Made by a program: the position numbers and the translations under genes
In this document: piece by piece, positions 8,737-17,539 of the stretch
Layout of the letters: each line of letters begins with the position of its first letter
Position numbering within the stretch: the first letter of the stretch is position 1
The notes under the pieces: model-generated
What the model was told of the DNA's origin: nothing
Seen by the model: the letters and a program-made list of their open reading frames with translations, nothing else
The model's database searches: none
From: Actinopolymorpha sp. NPDC004070
GTDB taxonomy: Bacteria > Actinomycetota > Actinomycetes > Propionibacteriales > Actinopolymorphaceae
DNA: 64,000 nucleotides
Reading direction: 5' to 3'
NCBI RefSeq assembly: GCF_040610475.1
Contig: NZ_JBEXMJ010000001.1
Span: 186,001-250,000 of the forward strand

Positions 8737-9806
8737 CCGGCGTCGGGGCCGACCTCACCGGCTGCCCGGCCCCGGCCCGCCCGCAGCGACACGAGGACAC
8801 CGACGACCACGCCCGCCAGGATCACGACCGACGCGGTGTCGGTGAGCACGTCCGGGTGCATGATCGACTGCCCGCGCAGCGCCTGCCAGGTGAGCAGTGC
8901 CAGCACCGCGACGTACGCCGAGACGATCACCACGAGCAGCCTCATGCGGACGGCGGGCACCCGCAGGACGGGCAGGCCGCGGGCCAGGAACTCCAGCGCC
9001 AGCGCGGCCAGCGGGATCAACTGCAGCGCGTGCATGCCGACGAAGTGCGGGATCCGCAGGTCGCCGCCGACGGTGCTCCAGCCCAGCAGGGGAAGACCGG
9101 GGCCGCCGTCGGCGAGCCCGACCGTGTGTGCGCCGGCGATGTCGGAATCCGTCGCGATCTGCTCCGCCGTCGGCATCACCATCAAGAAGCCGAGCCCCAT
9201 CCCGAGCAGGGCGAGGATTCCGCCGGCCCGGACGGCGAGGTTGCGGGCGCGGTCCGGGCCGGGGTTGCGGAACAGGATCACGCAGACGACCAGCGTGGCC
9301 ACCCACACGAACGCGATCGAGATGCCCATCGCCTGCCACAGTGCGCCGTTCAGTGGCGTGGTCTCGTTGAAGTGGCTCGTCGTCCCGCGCAGGACCTGGC
9401 CGACGATGACCACCATCTCCGCCACCAGGCCGACGGCGGCGATCGTGCCCATCCACCACGCGGTCCGGCGCAGGTGGCGAAGCTGGGAGATCAGCCATGC
9501 CCAGGTGACCGAGTAGATCAGGATGGAGAGCGCGAACTTCGTCGGCTTGGCCCAGATGGGCATGCCGGTGAGGACGCGGTGGTCGGCGAACAGGCCGGCG
9601 ACGCCGACGACCGCGACCGCCGCCATCGCGGCGGCCAGCATCATCAGCGGGCGGTGCCACCCGTACGCCTGCGAGAACGTCACTCCGGCGAACCGGTCGC
9701 GGCGGCCGGGTCGGCCGGGTCGGCCGGGTCGGGTGGATCTGCCGGGTCGGGTGGGTCGGCCGGGTCTGGAAGTCGACGGCACGGGTGGTTGGGGTACAGC
9801 GGTCAT
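8703..9806 (-). CDS. Eight-TM membrane protein of unknown function
   Basis: 367 residues. After a 40-residue Pro/Gly/Arg-rich cytoplasmic tail come about eight hydrophobic segments (for example MMLAAAMAAVAVVGVAGLF, WWMGTIAAVGLVAEMVVIVG, ISIAFVWVATLVVCVILF). A loop with HFNETTPLNGALWQAMG and a second with GGDLRIPHFVGMHALQ are polar and His-containing, possibly extracytoplasmic. I recognise no named family. The ATG at 9806 is chosen because the reading frame upstream overlaps the MerR gene. It lies 28 bp downstream of that regulator, so it is the probable target and co-transcribed. Confidence 0.75.
   Translation of the reverse strand: MTAVPQPPVPSTSRPGRPTRPGRSTRPGRPGRPGRRDRFAGVTFSQAYGWHRPLMMLAAAMAAVAVVGVAGLFADHRVLTGMPIWAKPTKFALSILIYSVTWAWLISQLRHLRRTAWWMGTIAAVGLVAEMVVIVGQVLRGTTSHFNETTPLNGALWQAMGISIAFVWVATLVVCVILFRNPGPDRARNLAVRAGGILALLGMGLGFLMVMPTAEQIATDSDIAGAHTVGLADGGPGLPLLGWSTVGGDLRIPHFVGMHALQLIPLAALALEFLARGLPVLRVPAVRMRLLVVIVSAYVAVLALLTWQALRGQSIMHPDVLTDTASVVILAGVVVGVLVSLRAGRGRAAGEVGPDAGHQQTIVSPVR
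9704..9767 (-). repeat. Coding low-complexity repeat (Pro-Gly-Arg)
   Basis: About seven imperfect copies of a 9-bp unit related to CGGCCGGGT encode alternating RPG, RST and RPT triplets in the N-terminal tail of the membrane protein. Such tracts expand and contract by slippage. A basic disordered tail is the likely product. Confidence 0.65.
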
Positions 9807-9834
9807 GGAATTCCCCCGGTCGGATGGCGCGCGG

Positions 9835-10518
9835 TCAGCGCGGTGGTGTGCGGAAACGCTTGCTGGACAGGTGTTCCTGCGCGAGCCGGCGCAGCGCGAT
9901 GATGAGCGCGTCGCCGAGGACGGTGCCGACCAGAGCGGTCTCGAGCAGTTCGTCGCCGTCGTCGATCCCGGCAATGACGTCGAGGTCGGTGGTGGCGGCG
10001 AGCTCGGCAACCTCGGCGTAGCCGTCGAGGGCCGCGAGCGCCCGGTCCTGTCCCAGCCGGTCGAACCGTGCGAGCACGTCGGCGGCAGCGGCCCGGGCCG
10101 GACTCGTCTCGTCGATGTGCCAGCCGCGGCGTTCGAGCAGGTCGTCGACCTTCTTCGTCGCCTGTACCTGCTCCTCGTCGGGGCTGTCGGCGTCGGCGGT
10201 GTTGCCGGACCTGCCGGTGCCGTCGGCCCGGCCGCCTGCCTGGATGTCGCCGAGCGACCTGATGGTGGCGCCGAGCTTCTGCCGGACCGTCCGGTCCGGG
10301 TCGTCGATCACGGAGAGGACGACCCGGGCCGTGGCGATGGACATCCCGCCCACGTCGGTCAGCGCACGGATCAGGGTCAACCGCCGGACGTGGGACTGGT
10401 CGTAACTGGCCTGGTTGGGGCCGGTGAGCTGCCCGGCGGGGAGCAGTCCCTCGCGCAGGTAGTACTTGATCGTCGGGACCGGAACCCCGCTCGCTCGGCT
10501 CAGCTCTGCCATCCGCAT
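9835..10518 (-). CDS. MerR family transcriptional regulator
   Basis: 227 residues. Residues 1-70 are a MerR winged helix (MAELSRASGVPVPTIKYYLR, then YDQSHVRRLTLIRALTDVGG). The rest is a helical effector part (residues 115-215) with no cysteine pattern for metals, so an organic ligand or none is more likely. The linker near residues 90-115 is Gly/Asp-rich. Start is ATG 10518, with a second ATG two codons on. The promoter appears to abut the start codon (see the inverted repeat at 10521). It is followed after 28 bp by the membrane protein. Confidence 0.85.
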   Translation of the reverse strand: MRMAELSRASGVPVPTIKYYLREGLLPAGQLTGPNQASYDQSHVRRLTLIRALTDVGGMSIATARVVLSVIDDPDRTVRQKLGATIRSLGDIQAGGRADGTGRSGNTADADSPDEEQVQATKKVDDLLERRGWHIDETSPARAAAADVLARFDRLGQDRALAALDGYAEVAELAATTDLDVIAGIDDGDELLETALVGTVLGDALIIALRRLAQEHLSSKRFRTPPR

Positions 10519-10520
10519 GC

Positions 10521-10537
10521 GGATAGCTTAACTATCC
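10521..10537 (-). promoter_or_regulatory. Inverted repeat at the MerR start, likely autoregulatory
   Basis: GGATAG-CTTAA-CTATCC is a perfect 6-bp inverted repeat two bases upstream of the MerR ATG. Read on the minus strand it contains TAAGCT, a fair -10 box only six bases from the ATG, so the transcript may be leaderless and the repeat would be the operator. Elongated AT content here contrasts with the surrounding sequence. Confidence 0.5.
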
Positions 10538-10624
10538 GATAGTGCCGCTGCCCATAATTTTTCCGAGATCTCTTCGGGTCGGTCCTCCGGGCGGTCCTCG
10601 GGGCCGTTCTCGAGCGGGGCTCCG

Positions 10625-11500
10625 TCAGTCGTCCGACAGTGCGTCGCGCCGGCGGCGAGCGGTGGTGGCGGCACGGCTGGCCTTGGTGAGGGCACGTTCC
10701 AGCGAGCCGGTCCTGTGCTCGGCGCGTTCCAGCTCGGCCTTGGCCTTCTCGAGCTCGTCGGTCAGGCGTTCGACCGCGGTACGCATGTCCTCGACGTGGT
10801 GCTCGTTGGCGTCCAGCTCGGCCTCCGCCTGCGCCCGGGCCTCCTCGGCCTCGGCGAGCTCCGCCTCCGCCCGATCCAGCTTCTCCCGGGCCTCCTTGCG
10901 CCGGCGTTCCTCCGCGCGTTTGTCGGCCTGGGTCTGTCTACCGGGCTTCGCGGCCTTCCTGCCGGTCGCCCGGCGCTCCCGTGCGGTGCTGATCGGGGTC
11001 ACCTCGGCCGGTTCGCCGGACTCGTCGACCACGCCGAATCCCACGTGCCGCAGCGCACTGGTCAGCCGGCCCGTACCCAGCAGCCGCGCGGCCTCGGCGT
11101 CGACCGAGGCGGCGTCGAGGGTCTCGGCCAGCCGGTCGCCCACCGTGTCGGTCACCTTGTGGCCGGACTTCTTCGCGAGGTCGCGGGCCGCCCGGCCGAG
11201 GTCGCGCACCAGCGAGATCCGCTGGGAGGTGAGCTCACGCATCCGGTCGCCGTCGCGGGACGCGTGCGCGTCGCGCAGGTCGTCACCGAGTTGTACGAGG
11301 TCGTCGATGCGGTCGGCTTCGGCGCGTACGAGCTGGTTGGCGAGCCAGGCGGCGAGCGTCGGCTTCTTCAGCTCCCGGATCGCCTTGCTCGCCGCGTGGT
11401 CACCGTCGGCCTTGGCCTGGTCGGCCAGCTTGTTGCGGGCCGAGGTGAAGTCCTCCGGTGCCAGGCCGTACAACTCCCGCGCCGCTTCGTCGAGGTTCAC
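10625..11500 (-). CDS. Coiled-coil protein of unknown function
   Basis: About 291 residues, start GTG 11500 (VNLDEAARELYGLAPEDFTS). The first 130 residues are helical with a recognisable block (ARNKLADQAKADGDHAASKA, IRELKKPTLAAWLANQLVR) that I have seen in unannotated actinobacterial proteins. Residues 190-290 are a long, highly charged Ala/Glu/Arg coiled coil. There is no signal peptide or membrane segment. A structural or nucleoid-associated role is possible but not shown. The start is uncertain because no strong ribosome site is present; the frame stays open for 186 bp upstream. Confidence 0.65.
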   Translation of the reverse strand: MNLDEAARELYGLAPEDFTSARNKLADQAKADGDHAASKAIRELKKPTLAAWLANQLVRAEADRIDDLVQLGDDLRDAHASRDGDRMRELTSQRISLVRDLGRAARDLAKKSGHKVTDTVGDRLAETLDAASVDAEAARLLGTGRLTSALRHVGFGVVDESGEPAEVTPISTARERRATGRKAAKPGRQTQADKRAEERRRKEAREKLDRAEAELAEAEEARAQAEAELDANEHHVEDMRTAVERLTDELEKAKAELERAEHRTGSLERALTKASRAATTARRRRDALSDD

Positions 11501-11699
11501 TCCGACATCATGACGTCCTGAACGGGTCGTGACGTCGGACGCCGCGCACATGTCCCGGTCACGTTCCGACCGCGTACCGAGCCGGTGGCCGGTTGTGGCC
11601 GGGCCAGGCACGGGAGGGCGGTGGAAGAGTGGGAACTGCCCTCGAACCGGGCCAGTCCGGACGAGGACCGACGGGCAGACGACCAAGGGGAGCCGGTTG

Positions 11700-12557
11700 A
11701 TGAGAAGCGAACCCGAACGCTGGCGGACCGACTACGCCCGGGACGGCTACCTCGTGGTCGAGGACTGCCTCGACAAGGAGACGTTGACAGCGTTGCGCAC
11801 GGCCGTCGGCAGGATCGTCGACGACCCGGACAGCCTGCCGCCGCACCTGCGGGCGCACGTACAACTGGAACGCGAGTACGCCCGCCCCGACGGCGACGAG
11901 GACCGCGACGTCACCAGGCTCGGCCGGGCGGTGCGGCTGGTGATGGAGCTACCGGTGTTCGAGCCGGTGTTCGCCGAACTCATCAGGTACGACCCGCTGC
12001 TGGACGTCCTGCAGGCGTTGTTCGGCAGCAGGGAGTTCCACTTCCACAACTACAAGTGCGTCAACAAGGCGCCCGGGGCCAGCGGTGCCTTCGTCTGGCA
12101 CCGCGACCTCCCGTACCTCTACCACTCCACGCCCAACCTGCTCACCGCGATGCTGTGCCTGGACGACATGACCGAGGAGAACGGCGCCACCGTCGTCCTG
12201 CCCGGCAGCCACCTGCTGGCCGACGAGAACGTCGCGGTCGGCGACCAGGACATCCGCGAGGAGGACCTACCCCCCGACCTCGAACGCCGGACCGTCACCT
12301 GCCCGGCCGGCTCGGCGGTGATCTTCCACGTCAACATCCTGCACGGGGGCGGCGCCAACAGGTCGAGCTCGCCCCGGCGCAACGTCATCGGCATCTGGGC
12401 CGGGCCGGACACCTACCCGACCGGCGCGGCCCGCTACGCCTACCAGGGCCTGTATCCGCGCAGCCAGGACCCGGCCCGCCGACGGCAGCTCACGATGGCG
12501 CTGGGCGACGGCGACGCGGAGGTCAGCCGGCCCCGAGCAGCGGCAGGCACGGGGTGA
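11700..12557 (+). CDS. Phytanoyl-CoA dioxygenase (PhyH) family protein
   Basis: 285 residues, Fe(II)/2-oxoglutarate oxygenase fold. Iron ligands are His and Asp of FVWHRDLPYLY (about 142-144) and His of NILHGGGANRS (about 217). The Arg that binds 2-oxoglutarate is probably the first R in SSSPRRNVIG. Bacterial PhyH proteins hydroxylate small metabolites, amino acids or natural products; the substrate is unknown. The start has AAGGGGAG 10 bp upstream. The last 35 bp overlap the end of the convergent acetyltransferase gene. Confidence 0.86.
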   Translation: MRSEPERWRTDYARDGYLVVEDCLDKETLTALRTAVGRIVDDPDSLPPHLRAHVQLEREYARPDGDEDRDVTRLGRAVRLVMELPVFEPVFAELIRYDPLLDVLQALFGSREFHFHNYKCVNKAPGASGAFVWHRDLPYLYHSTPNLLTAMLCLDDMTEENGATVVLPGSHLLADENVAVGDQDIREEDLPPDLERRTVTCPAGSAVIFHVNILHGGGANRSSSPRRNVIGIWAGPDTYPTGAARYAYQGLYPRSQDPARRRQLTMALGDGDAEVSRPRAAAGTG

Positions 12558-13167
12558 GGCCCTCGATGATGACCGGGACGGTCCGGTGGCGTTCCCACTC
12601 GGCTCGTGTCAACCGCAGCCTGCGCTCGACGGTGAGCTCGCCGCGGACCGCGTGCCGCTTGGTGCCGTCGTCGACGTAGCCGAGCTTGCGGGACACCCCG
12701 TACGACGTGAGGTTGTGGTCGAAGGCGCCCGACACCGCCTCGTCCGCGTCGAGGCCGGTGAACGCCAGGTCGAGCACGGCCGCGCGCATCTCGGTGCCGA
12801 TGCCCTGACCCTGGTGGCGTCTGCCGAGCCACGATCCGGTGCTGACCGTCCTGGTCACCGCAAAGTCGGACGCGCCGATCGTCTGCAGCCCTACGACCAT
12901 GCCCTCGAAGAACACGGTGAGGTTGAGCGACCAGGCCTGCGGAGTCCAGCCACCGAGCCGCAGCCAGTGGTGCAGGATGACGCTGCGGGCGATCTCGGCC
13001 GGCGACTGGTCGGTCCAGGGCACCAGGAACGGCATGGCGGCCGGGTCGTGGATGCCCTCGGCGGCCACGTCGGCAAGGTCGGCGAGCTCCTCCGTCGAGG
13101 GCAGCCGCAGCTCCAGCCGGGGCGTCGTCAGGCGTAGGCCCACCGGGGGGAAGTGATCGACCAGCAT
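12523..13167 (-). CDS. GNAT family N-acetyltransferase, RimJ/RimL-like
   Basis: 214 residues. VGLRLTTPRLELRLPSTEEL is the common RimJ/RimL opening, WLGRRHQGQGIGTEMRAAVL (about residues 130-150) is the acetyl-CoA loop Q-G-x-G-x-G/T, and FDHNLTSYGVSRKLGYVDDG is the closing motif. It likely acetylates a peptide N-terminus or small amine. ATG 13167 begins the domain; the open frame upstream is a shadow of the neighbouring genes. It converges on the PhyH gene with a 35-bp tail overlap and overlaps the divergent small gene at 13153 by 15 bp. Confidence 0.84.
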   Translation of the reverse strand: MLVDHFPPVGLRLTTPRLELRLPSTEELADLADVAAEGIHDPAAMPFLVPWTDQSPAEIARSVILHHWLRLGGWTPQAWSLNLTVFFEGMVVGLQTIGASDFAVTRTVSTGSWLGRRHQGQGIGTEMRAAVLDLAFTGLDADEAVSGAFDHNLTSYGVSRKLGYVDDGTKRHAVRGELTVERRLRLTRAEWERHRTVPVIIEGLTPCLPLLGAG

Positions 13168-13473
13168 GTCCCAATTCTGGTCGCCGACCGAGCGACACGG
13201 CATCCCCTTTTCCGCGTACGCTGGCGGGCGCGTCGCGACCACGAACGCGGCCTCTACCGCCTCGGTGACGGTCAGGAGCGGCTGGACGGCAATCCGTACG
13301 TCGACGGACTGAAGTACGCCTGCGCGGGATTCGCGGGCCTCGGTCTGATCACCTTCGCTCTGCGGCCCGAACTCGGTCTGCTCCTCTGGTGCCTCGCCGG
13401 AGTCAGCCTGGTGGGCTGGCTGGGGGCGGGCGCCTTGTTGTGGCAGCCGCCGTCCGAGCAGCCTCCGGAGTGA
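13153..13473 (+). CDS. Small two-TM membrane protein
   Basis: 106 residues if the GTG at 13153 is right; it is the only in-frame start before the hydrophobic part. About 30 basic N-terminal residues are followed by two membrane segments (YACAGFAGLGLITFALR and LLLWCLAGVSLVGWLGAGALLW). Third codon positions in the hydrophobic half are almost all G or C, which supports real coding. The N-terminal third looks less coding-like, so translation may begin later at a non-standard codon. No family recognised. Confidence 0.5.
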   Translation: MIDQHVPILVADRATRHPLFRVRWRARRDHERGLYRLGDGQERLDGNPYVDGLKYACAGFAGLGLITFALRPELGLLLWCLAGVSLVGWLGAGALLWQPPSEQPPE

Positions 13474-13509
13474 TCCGGCGACGGCGGGGACACAGTGCCG
13501 GCGGCGGGT

Positions 13510-13534
13510 ATATTCGGCGGGGATATTCGGCGGG
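13510..13534 (+). promoter_or_regulatory. Tandem repeat upstream of the GntR regulator
   Basis: ATATTCGGCGGG occurs twice with a 13-bp period (13510-13521 and 13523-13534), 25 bp before the regulator's start. The ATATT parts are unusually AT-rich here and could serve as -10 boxes. Likely an operator or overlapping promoter for autoregulation. Confidence 0.4.
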
Positions 13535-13558
13535 TGTGCTGAACCCAGGGATGTGGGC

Positions 13559-14269
13559 ATGGCGGAGTACGACGGACGTGGCATCCACGGGCACACCGTC
13601 GAGGTGATCGGCCGCCGGATCCTCTCCGGCGAGATCGCCGAGGGCGCGACCATCGACGGGGTCGCCCTGGAGTCCGAGCTCGGCATCAGCCGCACCGTCG
13701 TCCGCGAGGCGTTCCGGGTGCTCGGCGCCAAGGGCCTGGTCACCGCCCGGCAGAAGCGCGGCACCTACGTCCGGCCGCGCGCCGACTGGAACCTCCTCGA
13801 CGCCGACATCCTGCGCTGGCAGTTCTCCGGCCGCTCCGACGTCGCGTTCTTCTCCAACCTGCACGAGATCCGCGGCATCGTCGAACCCGCGGGTGCCCGG
13901 CTCGCCGCCGAACGCCGCACCGACGACGACCTCGCCGCCCTGGACGCCGCGCTGGCCGCGATGGTGGCCGCCGGTGACGACCCGGACGCGATGACCAAGG
14001 CCGACCTCGCCTTCCACCGCGCCCTGCTGGCCGCCGCCCACAACGAACTCCTGGAACGCATGGAGGTCGTCATCGAGGTCGGCCTGTCCGTCCGTGACCG
14101 GCACATGCACGGTTCCGGCGCCGCGGAGGACTCCGTGCCCGTGCACAGGTCCGTGCTGGCCGCGGTCCGGCGGGGGAGCCCGGCGCGCGCGGAACGCGAG
14201 ATGCGCGCGCTGCTCACCCGGGCGGTGGACGACCTGTCCCAGTTGCGGCGTACCCGCCGGGGAGCCTGA
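13559..14269 (+). CDS. GntR/FadR family transcriptional regulator
   Basis: 236 residues. Residues 10-75 hold the GntR winged helix (VIGRRILSGEIAEGATIDGV, ESELGISRTVVREAFRVLGA, KGLVTARQKRGTYVRPR). Residues 90-230 are the all-helical FCD effector domain, whose metal-site residues D and H are visible (DLAFHRALLAAAHN, DSVPVHRSVLAAVRRG). FCD regulators sense sugar acids and similar metabolites. It is convergent with, and directly beside, a sugar ABC importer, which it probably represses. GTG 13553 is an alternative start two codons earlier. Confidence 0.88.
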   Translation: MAEYDGRGIHGHTVEVIGRRILSGEIAEGATIDGVALESELGISRTVVREAFRVLGAKGLVTARQKRGTYVRPRADWNLLDADILRWQFSGRSDVAFFSNLHEIRGIVEPAGARLAAERRTDDDLAALDAALAAMVAAGDDPDAMTKADLAFHRALLAAAHNELLERMEVVIEVGLSVRDRHMHGSGAAEDSVPVHRSVLAAVRRGSPARAEREMRALLTRAVDDLSQLRRTRRGA

Positions 14270-14307
14270 CCGGCCGGTGGGAACGGGAGGTGGGGCCGGC
14301 CGATCCC

Positions 14308-15228
14308 TCAGCGGATGCCCGCGCTGCCCGCGCCGAGGTTGACCTCGTAGATGTGTTTCTGGCTGAAGAAGTAGACCGCCACCATCGGCAGGGTGAGGAA
14401 GAGCGCACCCACCATCACCAGGTTGTACGGCGGAGTCTGCGCGTTGGTGGAGGTGCCGGACAGGAACTGCACGCCCAGTGCCAAGGGGTACTTGCTCTCG
14501 GTGTTGAGGTAGATGAGCGGGCCGAAGAACGAACCCCACGAGGCCGAGAAGCTGAACACCCCGACCGCCACGATCACCGGCCGCATCAGGGGCAGCACGA
14601 TCCGGGCGAAGATCCCGAAGTGACCGAGGCCGTCGACCTGCGCTGCCTCGTCGAGTTCGCGCGGGATCCGGGTGATGAACTGCCGCATCAGGAAGATGTT
14701 GTACGCACCGCCGAAGAGGTTCGGCACGATCAGCGGCAGCAGGGTGTCGATCCAGCCCAGCCCGCGGAACAACACGAACTGCGGGATGATCGTCACCTCC
14801 ATCGGCACCATCATCGTGGACAGCAGCACCACGAACAGCGCCGAGCGCCCGGGCGCCCGCAGCCGGGCGAACGCGTAGGCCACCATGGCGCTGACGAACA
14901 TCTGCCCCAGGCAGGCGAACGTCACGATGATCAGGCTGTTCAGGATCCACCGGGCCATGTCGGCGTCGGATCCCAGCACCCGCACGAAGTTGTCGAAGTG
15001 GAACTCCCTGGGCAGCAGGGTGAACGCCACCTTCTGGACGGTCACGTCGGAGGACAGCGCGATCGACACCATGAACACGAACGGCGCCGACAGCACCGCC
15101 GACACCACGGTGAGGACGCCGTACGACACCGCCGCCTCCCGCCGGCCGTGACTGCCGACCGGCCTGCTCCGCCGCCCCCGGCCCGCGTCCTCCGGGAGGG
15201 CGGTCTCGGCCAGTGCGGGCGCGGTCAT
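14308..15228 (-). CDS. Carbohydrate ABC transporter permease (MalG type)
   Basis: 306 residues, six TM segments. The EAA loop that contacts the ATPase is clear: ELDEAAQVDGLGHFGIFARI (about residues 190-210), with the preceding MRQFITRIPR. This is the MalG-like second permease of a CUT1 importer. The ATG at 15228 overlaps the stop of the upstream permease gene (ATGA). No ATPase gene is present; many actinobacterial CUT1 systems share one MsiK-type ATPase encoded elsewhere. Confidence 0.9.
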   Translation of the reverse strand: MTAPALAETALPEDAGRGRRSRPVGSHGRREAAVSYGVLTVVSAVLSAPFVFMVSIALSSDVTVQKVAFTLLPREFHFDNFVRVLGSDADMARWILNSLIIVTFACLGQMFVSAMVAYAFARLRAPGRSALFVVLLSTMMVPMEVTIIPQFVLFRGLGWIDTLLPLIVPNLFGGAYNIFLMRQFITRIPRELDEAAQVDGLGHFGIFARIVLPLMRPVIVAVGVFSFSASWGSFFGPLIYLNTESKYPLALGVQFLSGTSTNAQTPPYNLVMVGALFLTLPMVAVYFFSQKHIYEVNLGAGSAGIR

Positions 15229-16202
15229 CGGCGTACCTCCGACTCGTAGAAGACCCAGCGCGGGGACGACCGGAACACCACCGCCGTGCACACCATGATC
15301 ACCGCGAACAGCAACCAGGACAGGGCCGAGGCGTACCCCATCCGGTAGTTCTTGAAGCCCTCCTCGAAGATGTACGGCACGAGCGTCTCGCTGGCGTTGT
15401 TCGGCCCGCCGCCGGTGAGGATGTAGACCTGGCTGAACACCTGGAACGCGCCGATCAGCCCCATCACGACATTGAACAGGATGACCGGTGACAACATCGG
15501 CAACACGATGCGGAAGAACCGCTGGCGCGGTCCGGCGCCGTCGATGGTGGCGGCCTCGAGGAGTTCGGCCGGGATGCCCTGCATGGTCGCCAGCAGCAGG
15601 ACGACGCCGGTGCCCACGCCCCACAGGGACATCAGCACCAGCGCCGGGACGACCCACGCCTCCTCCAGCAGCCAGGCGGGGCCGTGTATGCCGACGAGCC
15701 GGAGTGCGCGGTTGACCAGCCCGGCGTCGGGAGCGAGCACCCAGCCGAACAGCATCGCGCTCGCCACCAGCGGCACCAGGGCGGGCAGGTAGACGATCGT
15801 CCGGTAGACCCGCATCCCCGGAACCGGCTTGTTCAGCAGGGCTGCGAGCGCCACCGAGACCACCGTGGACAGCGGGACGACAAGGAACGTGTAGTACGCG
15901 GTGTTACGCAGAACCTTCCAGAACAACGGATCCTTGGTGAACATCCGCACGTAGTTGGCCAGGCCCACCCACCGGGGCGGGGTCAGCAGGTCGTAGTCGG
16001 TCAGACTCAGGTATGCCGAGGCGAGCAGGGGCCCGGCGAGGAAGACGACGAACCCGACCAGCCAGGGCGAGACCATCACGTAGAACCACAGCGCCTCGCG
16101 GCGGCGTTGCGTCCACCGCGGCGGCTGGGACGTCGGGCCCGCGGAGGTGGCCGTCGCCCCGCCCGTCACGTCGGTGCTCACGGAGGAGGTGTCGGTGCTC
16201 AC
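15225..16202 (-). CDS. Carbohydrate ABC transporter permease (MalF type)
   Basis: 325 residues with a Ser/Thr-rich 25-residue N-terminal tail, then six TM segments (YVMVSPWLVGFVVFLAGPLL first). The EAA loop is ELLEAATIDGAGPRQRFFRI (about 225-244). Its MalF-type partner is encoded immediately downstream with a 4-bp overlap, and the binding protein lies 7 bp upstream, so all three are one operon. Substrate is an oligosaccharide or monosaccharide of unknown identity. Confidence 0.9.
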   Translation of the reverse strand: MSTDTSSVSTDVTGGATATSAGPTSQPPRWTQRRREALWFYVMVSPWLVGFVVFLAGPLLASAYLSLTDYDLLTPPRWVGLANYVRMFTKDPLFWKVLRNTAYYTFLVVPLSTVVSVALAALLNKPVPGMRVYRTIVYLPALVPLVASAMLFGWVLAPDAGLVNRALRLVGIHGPAWLLEEAWVVPALVLMSLWGVGTGVVLLLATMQGIPAELLEAATIDGAGPRQRFFRIVLPMLSPVILFNVVMGLIGAFQVFSQVYILTGGGPNNASETLVPYIFEEGFKNYRMGYASALSWLLFAVIMVCTAVVFRSSPRWVFYESEVRR

Positions 16203-16209
16203 CGAGGTG

Positions 16210-17523
16210 TCAGCTGCCCTGCTTCATGACCGGCCCGAGCCGCTGCTGGATCGTGGCCAGCGCCTTCTCCGGGGTGACCTTGTTGTTCATCATCAGCTCG
16301 ATGTTGTCGGTGAAGACCTTGAGCATCTCGTTCCACTGCGGGGTGAGCGGCGGCACGAAGATCGCGTCGGCTGAGTCGCCGAAGGCGTTCATGTCGACGT
16401 CGCGCTTGGCCCACTTCGGCTTGAGGAACGCGTCGCTGCGCTGGACGAGCACGTTGGCCGGCGCGTCCTCGGCGTTGTCGATGATCGGCCGCTGGCCCTC
16501 CTCACTCGCCATGAACTCGATCACCTTCCACGCGTCGGCCGCGTGCTTGGAGCTGCGGGACACCGCAAGGCCGTTGAAGAAGGCACTGGTCGCGGGCTTC
16601 TTGCCGTGCCAGAGCGGGGAGATGTCCCAGTCGAGGCCCTTGACGCTGTTGGCCGCGGAGATGTTCCAGAAGCCGGTGATCTCCATGGCAAGCTTTCCTT
16701 GCGCGAACAGTTGGTCGGGCCCGACGCCCTGGCCGTAGTTGGCGAAGTCACGCGGGGTGGGGGAGACCTTCTCCTTCCAGGCAAGGTCGTTGTACCACTT
16801 CATGGCCGCGACGTTCTGCGGCGTGTTCACCGCCGGCGCGCCCTTGGCGTCCAGGATCCGGCCACCGTTCTGGTACATGAACGTCATCCAGTACGGCCAC
16901 CAGGAGATGGTGGCGAAGCCCCACTGCTTCACCTTGCCGTTGTCCCGGACGGTGAGCTTGCGCGAAGCGGCGAGCAGGTCGTCCCAGGACCAGTCGGCGG
17001 TGGGGTACTTCACCCCGGCCCGGTCGAACGACTTCTTGTTGTAGTAGAGAACCATCGCGCCGGAACGGTCCGGGATGGCGTACTGCCGGCCGTCGTACTG
17101 GAAGATCTTCGGCACCGTCGGGCCGAACATCCTCGTCAGGTCCAGCTTGCTCGCCTTCACCTTGTCGTCCAGCGGCAGGATCTGGTTCTTGGTCGCGAAC
17201 GCCGACGTCTGCTCGGCGAGTTCGAGGATGTCCGGGCCCTTGCCGCCGGCGATGGCGGTGGAGATCTTCTGCGAGTAGTCCTCACCACCCGGCGCCATCT
17301 GGAGCTTGACCTTGATGTTCGGGTACTTCTTGTGCGCCAGGGCGAGCCGTTGCTCGTAGACCTTCTTGTCCACGTCTCCGCCCCACGCGCTCATGGTCAG
17401 CGTCACCGGTCCGGCGGACGGCTTGTCGGAGCCGGACGACCCGCAGGCGGCGACCATCGGGATGGTCGCGACCGTGCAGGCGAGGGCCACCGCGACCGAG
17501 CGCAGCTTCTGGGCAGAGGGCAT
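16210..17523 (-). CDS. Extracellular sugar-binding lipoprotein of ABC importer
   Basis: 437 residues. The N-terminus has a lipoprotein signal peptide ending in the lipobox MVAAC (Cys about 26) followed by GSSGSDKPS. The mature part is a family 1 solute-binding fold: VTLTMSAWGGDVDKKVYEQR, then GPDILELAEQ and AFATKNQILPLDD, with YAIPDRSGAMVLYYNKKSFD, the usual order in CUT1 binding proteins. It should bind sugar at the cell surface and deliver it to the two permeases encoded just downstream. First gene of the operon. Confidence 0.92.
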   Translation of the reverse strand: MPSAQKLRSVAVALACTVATIPMVAACGSSGSDKPSAGPVTLTMSAWGGDVDKKVYEQRLALAHKKYPNIKVKLQMAPGGEDYSQKISTAIAGGKGPDILELAEQTSAFATKNQILPLDDKVKASKLDLTRMFGPTVPKIFQYDGRQYAIPDRSGAMVLYYNKKSFDRAGVKYPTADWSWDDLLAASRKLTVRDNGKVKQWGFATISWWPYWMTFMYQNGGRILDAKGAPAVNTPQNVAAMKWYNDLAWKEKVSPTPRDFANYGQGVGPDQLFAQGKLAMEITGFWNISAANSVKGLDWDISPLWHGKKPATSAFFNGLAVSRSSKHAADAWKVIEFMASEEGQRPIIDNAEDAPANVLVQRSDAFLKPKWAKRDVDMNAFGDSADAIFVPPLTPQWNEMLKVFTDNIELMMNNKVTPEKALATIQQRLGPVMKQGS

Positions 17524-17539
17524 GGGGTGCCTACCGATC

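Noticed and set aside
9704..9767. Short tandem repeat considered as a CRISPR or VNTR array
   Set aside because: Units of 9 bp are in frame and encode the Pro/Gly/Arg tail of a membrane protein; there are no spacers.
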